The position numbers and the translations under genes were made by a program. DNA of 64,000 nucleotides from positions 1 to 64,000 of the forward strand of contig JAFRZW010000006.1 in assembly GCA_017442365.1 (NCBI GenBank), in the 5' to 3' direction. Positions 42,195 through 51,834 of this stretch are shown here, one piece after another (position 1 is the stretch's first letter; every line of letters begins with the position of its first letter). Below the pieces are notes generated by a model. It was not told the origin of the DNA. It searched no databases and saw only the letters and a program-made list of their open reading frames with translations. This DNA is from Rikenellaceae bacterium (GTDB taxonomy: Bacteria; Bacteroidota; Bacteroidia; Bacteroidales; Rikenellaceae).

Positions 42195-43649
42195 TTATCG
42201 AATTTCGCGCAGCACGTCGAGCAGCAGTCGCCAGAACTTATCGACAGTCGCGATCTCCAAGCGCTCGTCGGGCGAATGAACACCGCGCAGCGTCGGGCCG
42301 AACGAAACCATCTCCAAAGCGGGATATTTTTCGAGGAACAGACCGCACTCCAAACCTGCGTGGATAGCGCGCACCTTAGGCTCCGTACCGAACAGTTTCT
42401 CGTAGCTCTGACGGCAAACGTCCAAGAGCATCGACTGCGGATTAGGGGCCCAACCCGGATAGCCGTCGCTATGCTCCACCTCGGCACCTGCCAGCGTGAA
42501 GACCGAATCGACCGTTGACATTGCATAGAGCTTACCGCTTTCGAGCGACGAACGCTGCGACGAGGTTACCACGATGCGGTTGTCATCGGCAAACTTAACC
42601 GACGCCAGATTGGTCGAGGTCTCGACCAGCCCCTTCATCGCGTAGCTCATTGCCAGCACACCATTGGGCACACCGACCAGCGAGTAGATCAGTGCGTGCT
42701 GCGTCTGCTCGTCGATCACCATATCGGCAGCCGAACGGCTCAGCGTGATCGAGAGGTTAGGCTCGGTGAACTGATACTCGGCACGCACATCCTTTGCAAA
42801 CTGCTCAAACTCAACCTCGAACAGCTTAGCGTCCTCCTCGGGCATACCGAAGATTGCGTAAGCCTCGCGCGGTATTGCGTTGCGCAGGTTACCGCCACAG
42901 AAGTAGCTCAGACGCACGTCGAAACGCTGCTCGGCGATCCACAACATACGTGCAACGATCTTGTTCGAGTTGGCCAGACCGTCGTTGATATTGTCGCCCG
43001 AGTGGCCGCCCTTCAAGTCCGAAACGTCCAGACGGTAATAAACGTACTCCTTCGGAGCAACCTTCGGAGTGTAGCGGAACGTAGCGATGGTGTCGATACC
43101 GCCCGCGCAACCAATGAAGATCTCACCCTCGTCCTCCGAGTCGAGATTGACCAGATACTGCGCCGTCAGCATACCCTCGCCCAACTCGAAAGCACCCGTC
43201 AGACCGGTCTCCTCATCGACCGTAAAGAGGGCCTCAACGGGACCGTGCTCGATCTGGGTGTCGATCATCACAGCCAGCGCAGCCGCCATACCGATACCAC
43301 AGTCGGCACCTAAGGTCGTACCGCGAGCACGCACCCAACCCTCGTCATCGACGTAGGCCTGAATGGGATCGTTCTCGAAGTCGAACTCCACGTCCGAATT
43401 CTTTTCGCAGACCATATCCATATGTGCCTGCAAAGCCACCGTCGGGCGGTTTTCGTAGCCTGCCGTTGCGGGCTTGCGCATCACCACGTTGCCGATAGCA
43501 TCGCGCTTATACTCAATGCCGTGCTTCTCGGCAAATGCGATGAGCCACTCTATGATTTTCGCCTCCTTCTTCGAGGGGCGGGGGACCTTCGTAATTGCAT
43601 CAAACTGCTCCCAAACAATCACGGGAGAGAGTTCAGAAATTTTTGACAT
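42195..43649 (-). CDS. pepD: Aminoacyl-histidine dipeptidase, PepD type (484 aa)
   Basis: Cytosolic non-specific zinc dipeptidase of the M20 family. Metal ligands are readable: LQAHMDMVCEK (His and Asp), TTLGADCGIGMAAALAVM (bridging Asp), TVDEETGLTGAFEL (catalytic and metal Glu), DSEDEGEIFIGCAGG (Asp) and a C-terminal HAGLECG (His). The N-terminal IVWEQFDAITKVPRPSKKE is typical of PepD. Length matches the family (about 485). It is transcribed divergently from ispF, with a TAACTTTG box upstream. Probable role: recycling of peptides taken up for amino-acid supply. Confidence 0.93.
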   Translation of the reverse strand: MSKISELSPVIVWEQFDAITKVPRPSKKEAKIIEWLIAFAEKHGIEYKRDAIGNVVMRKPATAGYENRPTVALQAHMDMVCEKNSDVEFDFENDPIQAYVDDEGWVRARGTTLGADCGIGMAAALAVMIDTQIEHGPVEALFTVDEETGLTGAFELGEGMLTAQYLVNLDSEDEGEIFIGCAGGIDTIATFRYTPKVAPKEYVYYRLDVSDLKGGHSGDNINDGLANSNKIVARMLWIAEQRFDVRLSYFCGGNLRNAIPREAYAIFGMPEEDAKLFEVEFEQFAKDVRAEYQFTEPNLSITLSRSAADMVIDEQTQHALIYSLVGVPNGVLAMSYAMKGLVETSTNLASVKFADDNRIVVTSSQRSSLESGKLYAMSTVDSVFTLAGAEVEHSDGYPGWAPNPQSMLLDVCRQSYEKLFGTEPKVRAIHAGLECGLFLEKYPALEMVSFGPTLRGVHSPDERLEIATVDKFWRLLLDVLREIR

Positions 43650-43678
43650 AGCTATAATAAATGTTTAGTGATTTTGGA

Positions 43679-43686
43679 CAAAGTTA
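43679..43686 (-). promoter_or_regulatory. -7 box for pepD
   Basis: The minus strand reads TAACTTTG, 29 nt before the pepD ATG, in the divergent gap with ispF. Confidence 0.55.
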
Positions 43687-43729
43687 TGCTTTTTTTCGAT
43701 ACCGCGCCACGTGTGCCACGAAAAAAGTT

Positions 43730-43737
43730 TATCTTTG
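43730..43737 (+). promoter_or_regulatory. -7 box for ispF
   Basis: TATCTTTG, 34 nt before the chosen ispF start. It excludes the longer in-frame start at 43661. Confidence 0.55.
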
Positions 43738-43771
43738 TACGTTGTTAAACCATTTTTGCACTCGTTACAAG

Positions 43772-44254
43772 ATGAAAAACATACGTATCGGCCACGGCTA
43801 CGACGTTCATCAACTCGCCGAAGGGCTGACCCTTACGCTCGGGGGCGTGGCTATCCCCCTCTCGAAAGGTTGCGTTGCCCACTCCGATGGCGACGCGGTG
43901 ATTCACGCACTGTGTGATGCCCTGCTCGGGGCTGCCGCAATGGGCGACATCGGACTCCATTTCCCCGACACTTCGGGCGAATTTAAGGGTATCGACTCGC
44001 GCATTCTGCTGCGTCGCACCGTCGCTCTGCTGCGCGAGGCAGGTTGGGAGGTCGGCAACGTCGATTGCACCATCATCTTGCAACGTCCCAAAGTGCGCCC
44101 CTACATCGACCAAATGCGCGCGGAAATGGCTGCGGCAATGGAGGTTGCGCTGGATCAGGTTTCGGTCAAAGCGACCACAACCGAGCGACTCGGATTCACG
44201 GGTCGCGAGGAGGGCGTAGCCGCCGAGGCCGTAGCGTTGATCTACCGCCCGTAA
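43772..44254 (+). CDS. ispF: 2-C-methyl-D-erythritol 2,4-cyclodiphosphate synthase (160 aa)
   Basis: Fifth enzyme of the non-mevalonate (MEP) isoprenoid pathway, a trimeric zinc enzyme. Zinc ligands are in GHGYDVHQL (Asp11, His13), followed by AHSDGDAVIHALCDALLGA, GDIGLHFPD and the C-terminal KATTTERLGFTGREEGVAAEAV signature. Length 160 is typical. The start MKNIRIGHG is the conserved family N-terminus and lies after the TATCTTTG box. It converges on the 5-formyl-THF cyclo-ligase gene on the opposite strand with a 33-bp gap. Confidence 0.97.
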   Translation: MKNIRIGHGYDVHQLAEGLTLTLGGVAIPLSKGCVAHSDGDAVIHALCDALLGAAAMGDIGLHFPDTSGEFKGIDSRILLRRTVALLREAGWEVGNVDCTIILQRPKVRPYIDQMRAEMAAAMEVALDQVSVKATTTERLGFTGREEGVAAEAVALIYRP

Positions 44255-44287
44255 CGCACTATTTTCACGTCGAAATTTAGCCAAAAT

Positions 44288-44836
44288 TTAACGCGCCACC
44301 ACGCGGTCCATTGCCACGTCGTGCGGCTCGGTCGGCAGCTCATCAACCAGCTGGCAAGCAAAACACGTACCTATCTTATATATGTGTGCCGCCTCCACCA
44401 CACCCAAATAGCGATCGTAGTAACCTCGACCGCGACCCATTCGTGCCCCTCGGCGCGTGAATCCTACGGCAGGAACTACCATCACCTCGATCTGCTCGGG
44501 CGGACAGAGCTCGGAGCATTGCGGCTCGTCGATTCCAAAGGCTCCCGATGACATCTGCTCGGCACGAAAATCGTAGAAACTCATCTGATCTCCCTCGACC
44601 TTTGGAACAACCACACGCTTGTTCTGCGCCCAACGCTCGACAGCCTCTCGCAGGGGAGGTTCATCGCCCAATGGCATAAAGGCAGCGACCGTTCGAGCCG
44701 CCCGAAAACGGGGATCACACTCGATCTCCGCCGCGATCAATCGAGCCGCCTCGGTGCGCTCTTCGGTCGAAAGTGAGCGTATATCGGCACGAATAGCACG
44801 ACGTAACTCCGATTTTTGCGAAAAAGTCCTCTCCAT
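44288..44836 (-). CDS. 5-formyltetrahydrofolate cyclo-ligase (182 aa)
   Basis: ATP-dependent conversion of 5-formyl-THF to 5,10-methenyl-THF, returning folate to one-carbon metabolism. The family motifs are KSELRRAIRADIRSLSTEER at the N-terminus, VVVPKVEGDQMSFYDF, VMVVPAVGFTRRGARMGRGRGYYDRYL (the glycine-rich ATP and substrate site) and a C-terminal DELPTEPHDVAMDRVV. Length is normal. It sits between convergent ispF and divergent sdhC; no clear TAnnTTTG box was found on its strand. The gene is known as ygfA or fau in other species. Confidence 0.93.
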   Translation of the reverse strand: MERTFSQKSELRRAIRADIRSLSTEERTEAARLIAAEIECDPRFRAARTVAAFMPLGDEPPLREAVERWAQNKRVVVPKVEGDQMSFYDFRAEQMSSGAFGIDEPQCSELCPPEQIEVMVVPAVGFTRRGARMGRGRGYYDRYLGVVEAAHIYKIGTCFACQLVDELPTEPHDVAMDRVVAR

Positions 44837-44861
44837 AACGTAAAATTAAGCCCTAAAAGGG

Positions 44862-44891
44862 TTGTTATTCGACAAACAATTGTTATATTTG
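44862..44891 (+). promoter_or_regulatory. sdhCAB promoter
   Basis: TTG (44862-44864), 19-bp spacer, TATATTTG (44884-44891), about 97 nt before the sdhC start, leaving a moderately long AT-rich leader. Confidence 0.7.
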
Positions 44892-44987
44892 TACTTTGAA
44901 ATACGACTATATTAACGGTAGCGACCGACTTGCAAACAGACGTTCGAACCAAAAATTAATTCACAAATATAAAAGTTTTTTTAATCT

Positions 44988-45686
44988 ATGAGTAATTTTC
45001 TCTGCAATTCGTCAATCGGAAAGAAGCTTGTGATGAGTATTTCGGGTTGTTTCCTGGTACTTTTCCTGCTCTTCCACATGTCAATGAACATCGCGGCACT
45101 CTTCTCGGCTGAGGCTTACAACGCAATCTGCGGCTTCCTCGGCGCTAACTGGTATGCCGTAGCAGGCACATTGGTGCTGGTAGCAGGTGTATTCGTACAC
45201 TTCGCTTACGCACTGTGGCTGACAATCCAGAACCGTAAGGCTCGCGGCCAGCAGCGCTACGCTGTAACCGTAACCGAAAAGGGCGTTTCGTGGGCATCGA
45301 AGAATATGCTCGTTCTGGGCGTAATCATCATCGGTGGCTTGGCTATTCACCTGATCCACTTCTGGTCGAATATGATGCTCGTTGAGCTGATGGGTGAGCA
45401 CTCGGTTGTAATCGCTGGCGTTGAGTACGCTCCTACCGATGGTGCAGGCCTGATCGCATTCACCTTCTCGAAGTGGTACAACGTTCTGATCTACGTTGTA
45501 TGGTTGGCTGCTCTGTGGTTCCACCTCTCGCACGGCGCTTGGTCGATGATCCAGACCGTAGGTTGGGCTAACGACAAGTGGTACCCCCGCTTGAAGTGCC
45601 TCTCGACCCTCGTAGCTACTTTGATCTGCGGCGGTTTCGCATTGGTAGTAATCTTCTTCTACATCAAGAGCCTCGGTTGCTGCTAA
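44988..45686 (+). CDS. sdhC: Succinate dehydrogenase/fumarate reductase cytochrome b subunit (232 aa)
   Basis: Membrane anchor of a B-type (single large diheme cytochrome b) succinate:quinone oxidoreductase. Five membrane helices are visible, with candidate haem-ligand histidines in [28 protein letters not shown] and [11 protein letters not shown] single anchor subunit rather than SdhC plus SdhD is typical of Bacteroidetes and epsilon-proteobacterial enzymes. It is first of sdhCAB (gaps 41 and 39 bp). In anaerobic gut Bacteroidales this complex mainly reduces fumarate. Codon use in the three genes favours GCT/GGT/GTA forms, consistent with high expression. Confidence 0.93.
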   Translation: MSNFLCNSSIGKKLVMSISGCFLVLFLLFHMSMNIAALFSAEAYNAICGFLGANWYAVAGTLVLVAGVFVHFAYALWLTIQNRKARGQQRYAVTVTEKGVSWASKNMLVLGVIIIGGLAIHLIHFWSNMMLVELMGEHSVVIAGVEYAPTDGAGLIAFTFSKWYNVLIYVVWLAALWFHLSHGAWSMIQTVGWANDKWYPRLKCLSTLVATLICGGFALVVIFFYIKSLGCC

Positions 45687-45727
45687 TCACTAAATCACAA
45701 AGTCGAACAATAAAAAAGAGAACAAAT

Positions 45728-47674
45728 ATGGCTTTCAAATTAGATTCTAAGATTCCCGCTGGCGCTTTGGCCGAAAAGTGGAGCAATCATAAGGCTGCTA
45801 TTAAGGTGGTTAGCCCCGCAAATAAGCGTAAGCTCGACATCATCGTTGTAGGTACCGGTCTGGGTGGCGCATCTGCTGCTGCTTCGCTCGGTGAGATGGG
45901 TTACAACGTGAAGGTATTCTGCATTCAGGACTCGCCCCGCCGCGCTCACTCGATCGCAGCTCAGGGTGGTATCAATGCCGCTAAGAACTACCAGAACGAC
46001 AACGACTCGGTTTATCGTCTGTTCTACGACACCATCAAGGGTGGCGACTACCGCGCACGTGAGGCTAACGTTTATCGTCTGGCTGAGGTTTCGAACGCAA
46101 TTATCGACCAGTGCGTAGCTCAGGGCGTACCTTTCGCTCGTGAGTACGGCGGTCTGTTGGCTAACCGTTCGTTCGGTGGTGCTCAGGTATCGCGTACGTT
46201 CTATGCTCGTGGTCAGACCGGTCAGCAGCTGCTGCTGGGTGCTTACGCAGCACTGAACAAGGAGATCGCTAACGGCTCGGTTAAGTGCTACACCCGCCAC
46301 GAGATGCTCGACGTAGTTGTTGAGAATGGCGAGGCTTGCGGTATCATCGCACGTAACCTGGTAACTGGTAAGTTGGAGCGCTTTGGTGCTCACGCAGTTG
46401 TAATCGCAAGTGGTGGCTACGGTAACGTATTCTTCCTCTCGACCAACGCTATGGCATCGAACGGCTCGGCTGCATTCCAGTGCTATCGCAAGGGTGCAGG
46501 TTTTGCTAACCCCTGCTTCACTCAGATTCACCCCACCTGTATTCCCATCCACGGTACTCAGCAGTCGAAGCTGACGCTGATGTCGGAGTCGTTGCGTAAC
46601 GACGGTCGTATCTGGGTTCCCAAGAAGATGGAGGACGTCGAGGCTCTGCGCGCAGGTAAGATCCAGCCTTCGCAGATCGCTGAGGAGGATCGCGACTACT
46701 ACTTGGAGCGTCGCTATCCCGCATTCGGTAACCTCGTACCGCGCGACGTTGCATCGCGTGCAGCTAAGGAGCGTTGCGACGCAGGTTATGGCGTGAACGA
46801 GACCGGTTTGGCAGTATTCCTCGATTTCAAGACCGCTATCGAGCGTCTGGGTAAGGACGTTATCAAGGCTCGCTACGGCAACCTGTTCGATATGTATAAG
46901 GAGATCACCGACGTTAGCCCCTACGAGCAGCCGATGCAGATCTTCCCCGCAGTACACTACACGATGGGTGGTATCTGGGTTGACTACAACCTGATGACTA
47001 CGATCCCCGGTCTGTATGCAATCGGTGAGGCGAACTTCTCGGATCACGGTGCTAACCGTCTGGGTGCTTCGGCTCTGATGCAGGGTCTGGCTGACGGTTA
47101 CTTCGTACTGCCCTACACCATTGGCGACTATCTGTCGGCTAAGATTCAGGCTCCGAAGGTTGATACCACAACCAAGGCATTCGACGAGGCTGAGAAGGGC
47201 GTTCAGGAGAAGATCGAGAAGCTGTTCGCAATCAAGGGTAAGCAATCGGTTGACGATATCCACAAGCGTCTGGGCCACATTATGTGGGACAACGTAGGTA
47301 TGGCTCGTACCAAGGAGTCGTTGGAGAAGGCAATCGTTGAGATTCAGGCTCTGCGCAAGGAGTTCTGGTCGGATCTGAAATTGGTTGGTACGGCAGATTC
47401 GTTCAACGTTGAGTTGGAGAAGGCACTGCGTTTGGCTGACTTCTTGGAGCTGGGCGAGCTGATGGCACGCGACGCATTGCAGCGTGAGGAGTCGTGCGGT
47501 GGCCACTTCCGTTCGGAGCACCAGACCGAAGAGGGCGAGGCTCTGCGCCACGACGACAAGTTTGCTTACGCAGCAGTTTGGGAGTACAAGGGTATGGACG
47601 AGGCTCCTGAGATGACCAAGGAGGCTCTCGACTACGAGTTCACTCACCGCGCACAGCGTAACTATAAGAACTAA
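45728..47674 (+). CDS. sdhA: Succinate dehydrogenase/fumarate reductase flavoprotein subunit (648 aa)
   Basis: Catalytic FAD subunit on the cytoplasmic face. The FAD Rossmann motif is [21 protein letters not shown]; the covalent-flavin histidine lies in [17 protein letters not shown]; the substrate-site motif [12 protein letters not shown] and the FAD-ribose motif [20 protein letters not shown] are intact. The start [10 protein letters not shown] was chosen at 45728, after the sdhC stop, instead of an overlapping upstream frame. Together with SdhC and SdhB it couples succinate/fumarate chemistry to menaquinone, the route to succinate excretion in this group. Confidence 0.97.
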   Translation: MAFKLDSKIPAGALAEKWSNHKAAIKVVSPANKRKLDIIVVGTGLGGASAAASLGEMGYNVKVFCIQDSPRRAHSIAAQGGINAAKNYQNDNDSVYRLFYDTIKGGDYRAREANVYRLAEVSNAIIDQCVAQGVPFAREYGGLLANRSFGGAQVSRTFYARGQTGQQLLLGAYAALNKEIANGSVKCYTRHEMLDVVVENGEACGIIARNLVTGKLERFGAHAVVIASGGYGNVFFLSTNAMASNGSAAFQCYRKGAGFANPCFTQIHPTCIPIHGTQQSKLTLMSESLRNDGRIWVPKKMEDVEALRAGKIQPSQIAEEDRDYYLERRYPAFGNLVPRDVASRAAKERCDAGYGVNETGLAVFLDFKTAIERLGKDVIKARYGNLFDMYKEITDVSPYEQPMQIFPAVHYTMGGIWVDYNLMTTIPGLYAIGEANFSDHGANRLGASALMQGLADGYFVLPYTIGDYLSAKIQAPKVDTTTKAFDEAEKGVQEKIEKLFAIKGKQSVDDIHKRLGHIMWDNVGMARTKESLEKAIVEIQALRKEFWSDLKLVGTADSFNVELEKALRLADFLELGELMARDALQREESCGGHFRSEHQTEEGEALRHDDKFAYAAVWEYKGMDEAPEMTKEALDYEFTHRAQRNYKN

Positions 47675-47713
47675 TTCTCACTGACGTACAATACTTTAAT
47701 ACAAAGCAAGACT

Positions 47714-48457
47714 ATGAATTTCAAGTTAAAGATATGGCGTCAGAAGGACGCTAAAAGTAAGGGCGAGTTCAAGACCTATGAGGTAACGAATATCGCATCG
47801 GATACCTCGTTCCTCGAAATGATGGATATCCTCAACAACGACCTGGTACACAAAGGCGAGGAGCCCGTGGCATTCGACCACGACTGCCGCGAGGGTATCT
47901 GCGGTATGTGCTCGATGCACATCAATGGCCACGCACACGGCCCCGAGACCGCAGTAACTACCTGCCAGCTCTATATGCGTAAGTTCAAGGACGGTGAGAC
48001 CATCACCATCGAGCCGTGGCGCTCGGCAGCGTTCCCCGTAATCAAGGACCTCGTTGTAGATCGCAGCGCATACGATAAGATTCTGCAAGCAGGTGGTTTC
48101 ATCTCGGTTCGCACGGGTAGCGTGGTTGATGCTAACTGCATTCCTATCTCGAACGCTGACGCTGAGGAGTCGATGGACGCAGCAGCTTGCGTAGGTTGCG
48201 GTGCTTGCGCAGCAACTTGTAAGAACGGTTCGGCTATGCTGTTCGTTGCAGCTCGCGTATCGTCGTTGGCTAAGCTGCCCCAGGGCCGCGTAGAGGGCGC
48301 ACGTCGCGCTAAGGCTATGGTTGCAAAGATGGACGAGTTGGGCTTCGGTAACTGTACCAACACCGGTGCTTGCCAGGCTGAGTGCCCCAAGTCGATCTCG
48401 ATCACCCATATCGCTCGCCTCAACCGCGAGTTCCTTGCAGCTAAGTTGAAGGACTAA
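47714..48457 (+). CDS. sdhB: Succinate dehydrogenase/fumarate reductase iron-sulfur subunit (247 aa)
   Basis: Electron-transfer subunit with three clusters. The [2Fe-2S] ligands are in [12 protein letters not shown] with a further Cys in VTTCQLY; the [4Fe-4S] cluster in [12 protein letters not shown]; the [3Fe-4S] cluster uses the cysteines of [16 protein letters not shown]. The pattern and length match B-type enzymes. It is the last sdh gene, 39 bp after sdhA, and is followed by a strong hairpin terminator. Confidence 0.97.
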   Translation: MNFKLKIWRQKDAKSKGEFKTYEVTNIASDTSFLEMMDILNNDLVHKGEEPVAFDHDCREGICGMCSMHINGHAHGPETAVTTCQLYMRKFKDGETITIEPWRSAAFPVIKDLVVDRSAYDKILQAGGFISVRTGSVVDANCIPISNADAEESMDAAACVGCGACAATCKNGSAMLFVAARVSSLAKLPQGRVEGARRAKAMVAKMDELGFGNCTNTGACQAECPKSISITHIARLNREFLAAKLKD

Positions 48458-48494
48458 TTAGCGATAAGGCTCGATTCGTTCGAGCGCGAATGAC

Positions 48495-48535
48495 AAACTC
48501 CCGATCGCCAGCAGGTGATCGGGAGTTGTTATTTT
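48495..48535 (+). terminator. Terminator of sdhCAB
   Basis: AACTCCCGATC / GATCGGGAGTT perfect 11-bp stem followed by GTTATTTTG, about 40 bp after the sdhB stop. Confidence 0.85.
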
Positions 48536-48619
48536 GAGGTGCGAGATGGAGGCGCGAAGGGTCTAATTGGCGGCAAAAACTAAAAAAATGTATAAAAACG
48601 TAAAAAAATCGTCGAAAAA

Positions 48620-48651
48620 TTTGGCAGATACGAAAATTGGTCGTACATTTG
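48620..48651 (+). promoter_or_regulatory. tRNA-Glu promoter
   Basis: TTTG (48620-48623), 20-bp spacer, TACATTTG (48644-48651), then GCACC. It closely copies the tRNA-Val promoter at 14640-14670, including the preceding CGAAAAAT and the following GCAGATAC. Confidence 0.8.
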
Positions 48652-48669
48652 CACCACAAAAATAGAGCT

Positions 48670-48741
48670 GGTGGATTCATCTAAGGGCTAGGATACGTGC
48701 CTCTCACGCACGACATAGGGGTTCGAATCCCCTATCCACTA
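48670..48741 (+). tRNA. tRNA-Glu(CUC)
   Basis: Cloverleaf with acceptor GGTGGAT/ATCCACT (first pair G-T), D-arm TCATCTAAGGGCTAGGA, anticodon stem CGTGC/GCACG with loop CTCTCAC (anticodon CTC), T-arm GGGGTTCGAATCCCC and discriminator A. CCA is not encoded. Confidence 0.93.
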
Positions 48742-48755
48742 CAAAACGAAGCAAG

Positions 48756-48787
48756 AGGGTGTCGAGAATTCGACACCTTTTGTTTTT
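48756..48787 (+). terminator. Terminator of tRNA-Glu
   Basis: GGTGTCG / CGACACC stem with a GAATT-containing loop followed by TTTTGTTTTTG. Confidence 0.75.
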
Positions 48788-48941
48788 GTTGGCGGTGGCG
48801 CAAGTTTACTTGCAGACATCTGCCAATAAAGACAAAAGAGCGTTGATTTATCAACCTCTTGCGGAGTTTTTTGTTCAGCGCCCCGCGGCGAGCGCAGGGG
48901 AAAGGCGTTAAGCGGAGCGAGCATAAGCGAGCGTAGTAGCC

Positions 48942-48959
48942 AATCCACCTATACACTAC
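48942..48959 (+). repeat. Partial tRNA-Glu 3' end copy
   Basis: AATCCACCTATACACTAC matches the tRNA 3' end AATCCCCTATCCACTAC (48726-48741 region) with one inserted base and one substitution, in direct orientation about 215 bp downstream. Confidence 0.55.
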
Positions 48960-49184
48960 CAAGAAGACGCTGATAATCAGCGCCATTATTACCTGTTGAT
49001 TCCCGCTTTGGGGTGTTCCAACCGCCTCCTCCGAGCCACAAATGCGAGTTTGCAAGTGGGTTGTAAAACAGTTTTCGCACCTCATTCTAAGCAACCACCC
49101 GAGATGTGAGGACAAACAACCAAAAAGCTCGTCCAAAACAGATACAGAAACTCTTTTTATTCATACATTTAGGGGTGGAACGTA

Positions 49185-49215
49185 TTGATTATCACAGAGG
49201 GATTTGTTATCTTTG
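49185..49215 (+). promoter_or_regulatory. malQ promoter
   Basis: TTG (49185-49187), 20-bp spacer, TATCTTTG (49208-49215), 48 nt before the malQ ATG. Confidence 0.7.
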
Positions 49216-49263
49216 CATAGGAATTGTTGAACCAGTATTACAACTATAAAAAACATATATTCT

Positions 49264-51723
49264 ATGGATATCAAATTCAGAATAGATTACCTTGCTCCGC
49301 TGGGAGAGGAGCTATTCCTGATCGTCGAAAACGCCCCCAAAGCAAAAGCCGTTGCGATGAAGAACATCAATGGCGCGTGGGAGTGTACAATCAAATGCGA
49401 TTCAAAGTGTATCGAATACCGTTTCGAGGTGCGCCGCGAAGGTCAAACCGTGCGCCGCGAATGGGGCCCCGCCCACTCGCTCGAACTCAATGAGAAATGT
49501 TCGAATCTGGTCGTTCTCGACCGTTGGCACGATATGCCGTCGGACCGCTCGTTCCGTTCGTCGATGTTCACCGAGGGCGTCTTCGGTCGTAAGCGCGCAA
49601 AGCGTGCAGCTGCTCCCTCGACGGGCGACGTTGAGATTCGTGCCGAGATTCCTGTTGTACGCTCGACGCAGAAGGTCGTGCTGGTGGGTGCCGGCAAGGC
49701 TCTGGGCAATTGGGACGTTGCTAAGGGTGTCGTGATGAGCGACGCTGAGGCTCCCACGTGGAGTGCGCGCGTGAAGCTCTCGAAGATTGACGAGCTGATC
49801 GAGTTCAAGTTTGTCATCATTGACGCGACGTCGGGCGCAGTTGTCGCTTGGGAGCGTGGCGAGAACAACCGAATCAAGATCGACAAGGTGGCAAAGGGTT
49901 GCGTTGTTGTCGGCTCGTTGCGTCCGCAGTTCGACCAACCGCAGTGGCGCGGTGCGGGTGTTGCGATTCCTGTCTTCTCGTTGCGCTCGGAGCAGAGCTT
50001 CGGCGTGGGCGAGTTCAACGACCTGAAATTGATGGTCGATTGGGCGGCAGCAACGGGTCAGTCGATCATTCAGATTCTGCCCGTTCACGATACAACGATG
50101 ACGGGCACGTGGCAGGATTCGTATCCTTACAATGCCAACTCGACCTTTGCTCTGCACCCGCAGTTCCTGCACCTGCCCGATGTAGGCAAGTTGCGTTCGA
50201 AGAAGGAGATGGCTCGATATGAGGCTCTGGGCAAGGAGCTGAACGCACTCGAACAGATTGATTATGAGCGTGTAAATAACGCCAAGAACGAATATCTGCA
50301 CGCAATCTACAAGCAGGACGGCGCGAAGACCTTCGCTTCGGAGGAGTTCAAGGCCTTTATGGCGTCGAACGAGGCTTGGTTGCGTCCGTACGCGGTTTTC
50401 TGCGCACTGCGCGACGAACACTCGACTCCCGACTTCAACCGTTGGGGCAAGATGGCGAAGTACACCGCAGCCAAAGCAGCCAAGTACGAGGCCGAGCACG
50501 CCGAGGAGGTTGGTTACAACTACTTCGTGCAGTATCACCTCTCGCGTCAGTTGCGTGGCGTGCGCGACTATGCTCACTCGCGCGGTATCGTCTTGAAGGG
50601 CGATATTCCGATCGGTATCAGCCGCACGAGCGTCGATGCGTGGGTCTATCCCTCGCTCTTCAATATGGATTCGTCGGCGGGTGCTCCGCCCGATGATTTC
50701 TCGGTGCTGGGTCAGAATTGGGGCTTCCCGACCTACAACTGGACGAAGATGGCCGAAGATGGTTTTGCGTGGTGGAAGGCTCGTTTCGTGAAGATGGCCG
50801 AGTACTTCGACGCATATCGTATCGACCACATTCTGGGTTTCTTCCGCATTTGGGAGATTCCGCTCGATGCGGTGAATGCTCTGTTGGGCCACTTCAACCC
50901 CGCTCTACCCTTCTCGCAGGAGGAGATCGCTGCGTATGGGTTCCACTTCAACCGTGAGGCCCACACCGCACCCGTTGTTGTTACCGACAACGTGCTCTTC
51001 ATCGAGGACAAACTGAAAGCAAACCACTTCCACCCGCGCATTTCGGCACAGCACACCGAGCTTTATGCCGCACTCTCGTGGGATCAGAAGCAGGCTTACG
51101 ACCGATTGTACAACGATTTCTTCTATCGTCGCCATAACGATTTCTGGCAGCGTGAGGCTCTGCAAAAGTTGCCGCCACTGATCGAATCGACCGGAATGTT
51201 GGTTTGTGGCGAGGATCTGGGTATGATTCCCGACTGCGTGGCTGCCGTAATGGCGGGCGAGCAGATTCTCTCGCTCGAAATCCAGCGTATGCCCAAGGAT
51301 CCGAGCGTCGAGTTCGCAACTCCGGCCTACTACCCCTACCTGTCGGTTTGCACCACCTCGACCCACGATATGAACCCCATACGTGCTTGGTGGGAGGAGG
51401 ATCGCCCGACAACGCAACGATTCTACAACCAGATGCTCGGCGCGTGGGGCGAGGCACCGTTCTATTGCGAGCCGTGGATCTGCAAGCAGATTGTCGAGCA
51501 GCACCTCACTTCGCCCGCAATGCTGACCATCTTGCCGTTGCAGGATTGGCTGGCGATGGACGGAGAGCTGCGCCGCGAGAATCCCAACGACGAGCGAATC
51601 AACGTACCCGCAAACTCGCGCCACTATTGGCGTTATCGTATGCACCTCTCGCTCGAAAAGTTGCTCAGCGAGCAGTCGTTCAACGAACTCGTCCGTTCGA
51701 TGATCGTTCGCAGCGGACGATAA
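49264..51723 (+). CDS. malQ: 4-alpha-glucanotransferase (GH77) with N-terminal starch-binding modules (819 aa)
   Basis: Cytoplasmic amylomaltase that moves glucan chains between maltodextrins and frees glucose. Two CBM20-type modules precede the catalytic domain (about 1-95 with FRIDYLAPLGEELFL, and about 125-220 with ALGNWDVAKGVVM). The GH77 domain begins near AGVAIPVFSLRSEQSFGVGEF. Catalytic residues fit the family: nucleophile Asp521 in YRIDHILGF, acid/base Glu650 in CGEDLGMIPD and Asp702 in STHDMNPIR. The two-CBM20 layout resembles plant DPE2-type enzymes and is common in Bacteroidetes. There is no signal peptide. It converges on the sus operon, with a shared bidirectional terminator, and would process the maltodextrins that operon imports. 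Confidence 0.95.
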   Translation: MDIKFRIDYLAPLGEELFLIVENAPKAKAVAMKNINGAWECTIKCDSKCIEYRFEVRREGQTVRREWGPAHSLELNEKCSNLVVLDRWHDMPSDRSFRSSMFTEGVFGRKRAKRAAAPSTGDVEIRAEIPVVRSTQKVVLVGAGKALGNWDVAKGVVMSDAEAPTWSARVKLSKIDELIEFKFVIIDATSGAVVAWERGENNRIKIDKVAKGCVVVGSLRPQFDQPQWRGAGVAIPVFSLRSEQSFGVGEFNDLKLMVDWAAATGQSIIQILPVHDTTMTGTWQDSYPYNANSTFALHPQFLHLPDVGKLRSKKEMARYEALGKELNALEQIDYERVNNAKNEYLHAIYKQDGAKTFASEEFKAFMASNEAWLRPYAVFCALRDEHSTPDFNRWGKMAKYTAAKAAKYEAEHAEEVGYNYFVQYHLSRQLRGVRDYAHSRGIVLKGDIPIGISRTSVDAWVYPSLFNMDSSAGAPPDDFSVLGQNWGFPTYNWTKMAEDGFAWWKARFVKMAEYFDAYRIDHILGFFRIWEIPLDAVNALLGHFNPALPFSQEEIAAYGFHFNREAHTAPVVVTDNVLFIEDKLKANHFHPRISAQHTELYAALSWDQKQAYDRLYNDFFYRRHNDFWQREALQKLPPLIESTGMLVCGEDLGMIPDCVAAVMAGEQILSLEIQRMPKDPSVEFATPAYYPYLSVCTTSTHDMNPIRAWWEEDRPTTQRFYNQMLGAWGEAPFYCEPWICKQIVEQHLTSPAMLTILPLQDWLAMDGELRRENPNDERINVPANSRHYWRYRMHLSLEKLLSEQSFNELVRSMIVRSGR

Positions 51724-51746
51724 ACCGACGGTCGCAACACGACAAG

Positions 51747-51783
51747 AAAAACCCCACCTCCGTTTTCGGAGGTGGGGTTTTTG
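51747..51783. terminator. Bidirectional terminator between malQ and the sus operon
   Basis: AAAAACCCCACCTCCG / CGGAGGTGGGGTTTTT is a perfect 16-bp stem with a TTTT loop, serving both convergent transcription units. Confidence 0.95.
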
Positions 51784-51834
51784 CTTGGGTCGGGCGTTTT
51801 GACCTTTTTATACACCCTTTCTTATTCGCAAGTT

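Larger units (their letters stand above)
48742..49263. other. Intergenic region between tRNA-Glu and malQ
   Basis: About 520 bp. It holds the tRNA terminator, short palindromes (GTTGAT-TT-ATCAAC at 48843-48856; GCTGATAATCAGC at about 48971), a degenerate copy of the tRNA-Glu 3' end (48942-48959), a GC-rich patch before it, and the malQ promoter. A 134-codon minus-strand frame (48732-49136) overlaps the tRNA and is not protein-like. I see no gene. Confidence 0.75.

Noticed and set aside
48732..49136. 134-codon minus-strand frame after tRNA-Glu
   Set aside because: It overlaps the tRNA 3' end and its terminator, has no recognisable protein features and no promoter box.
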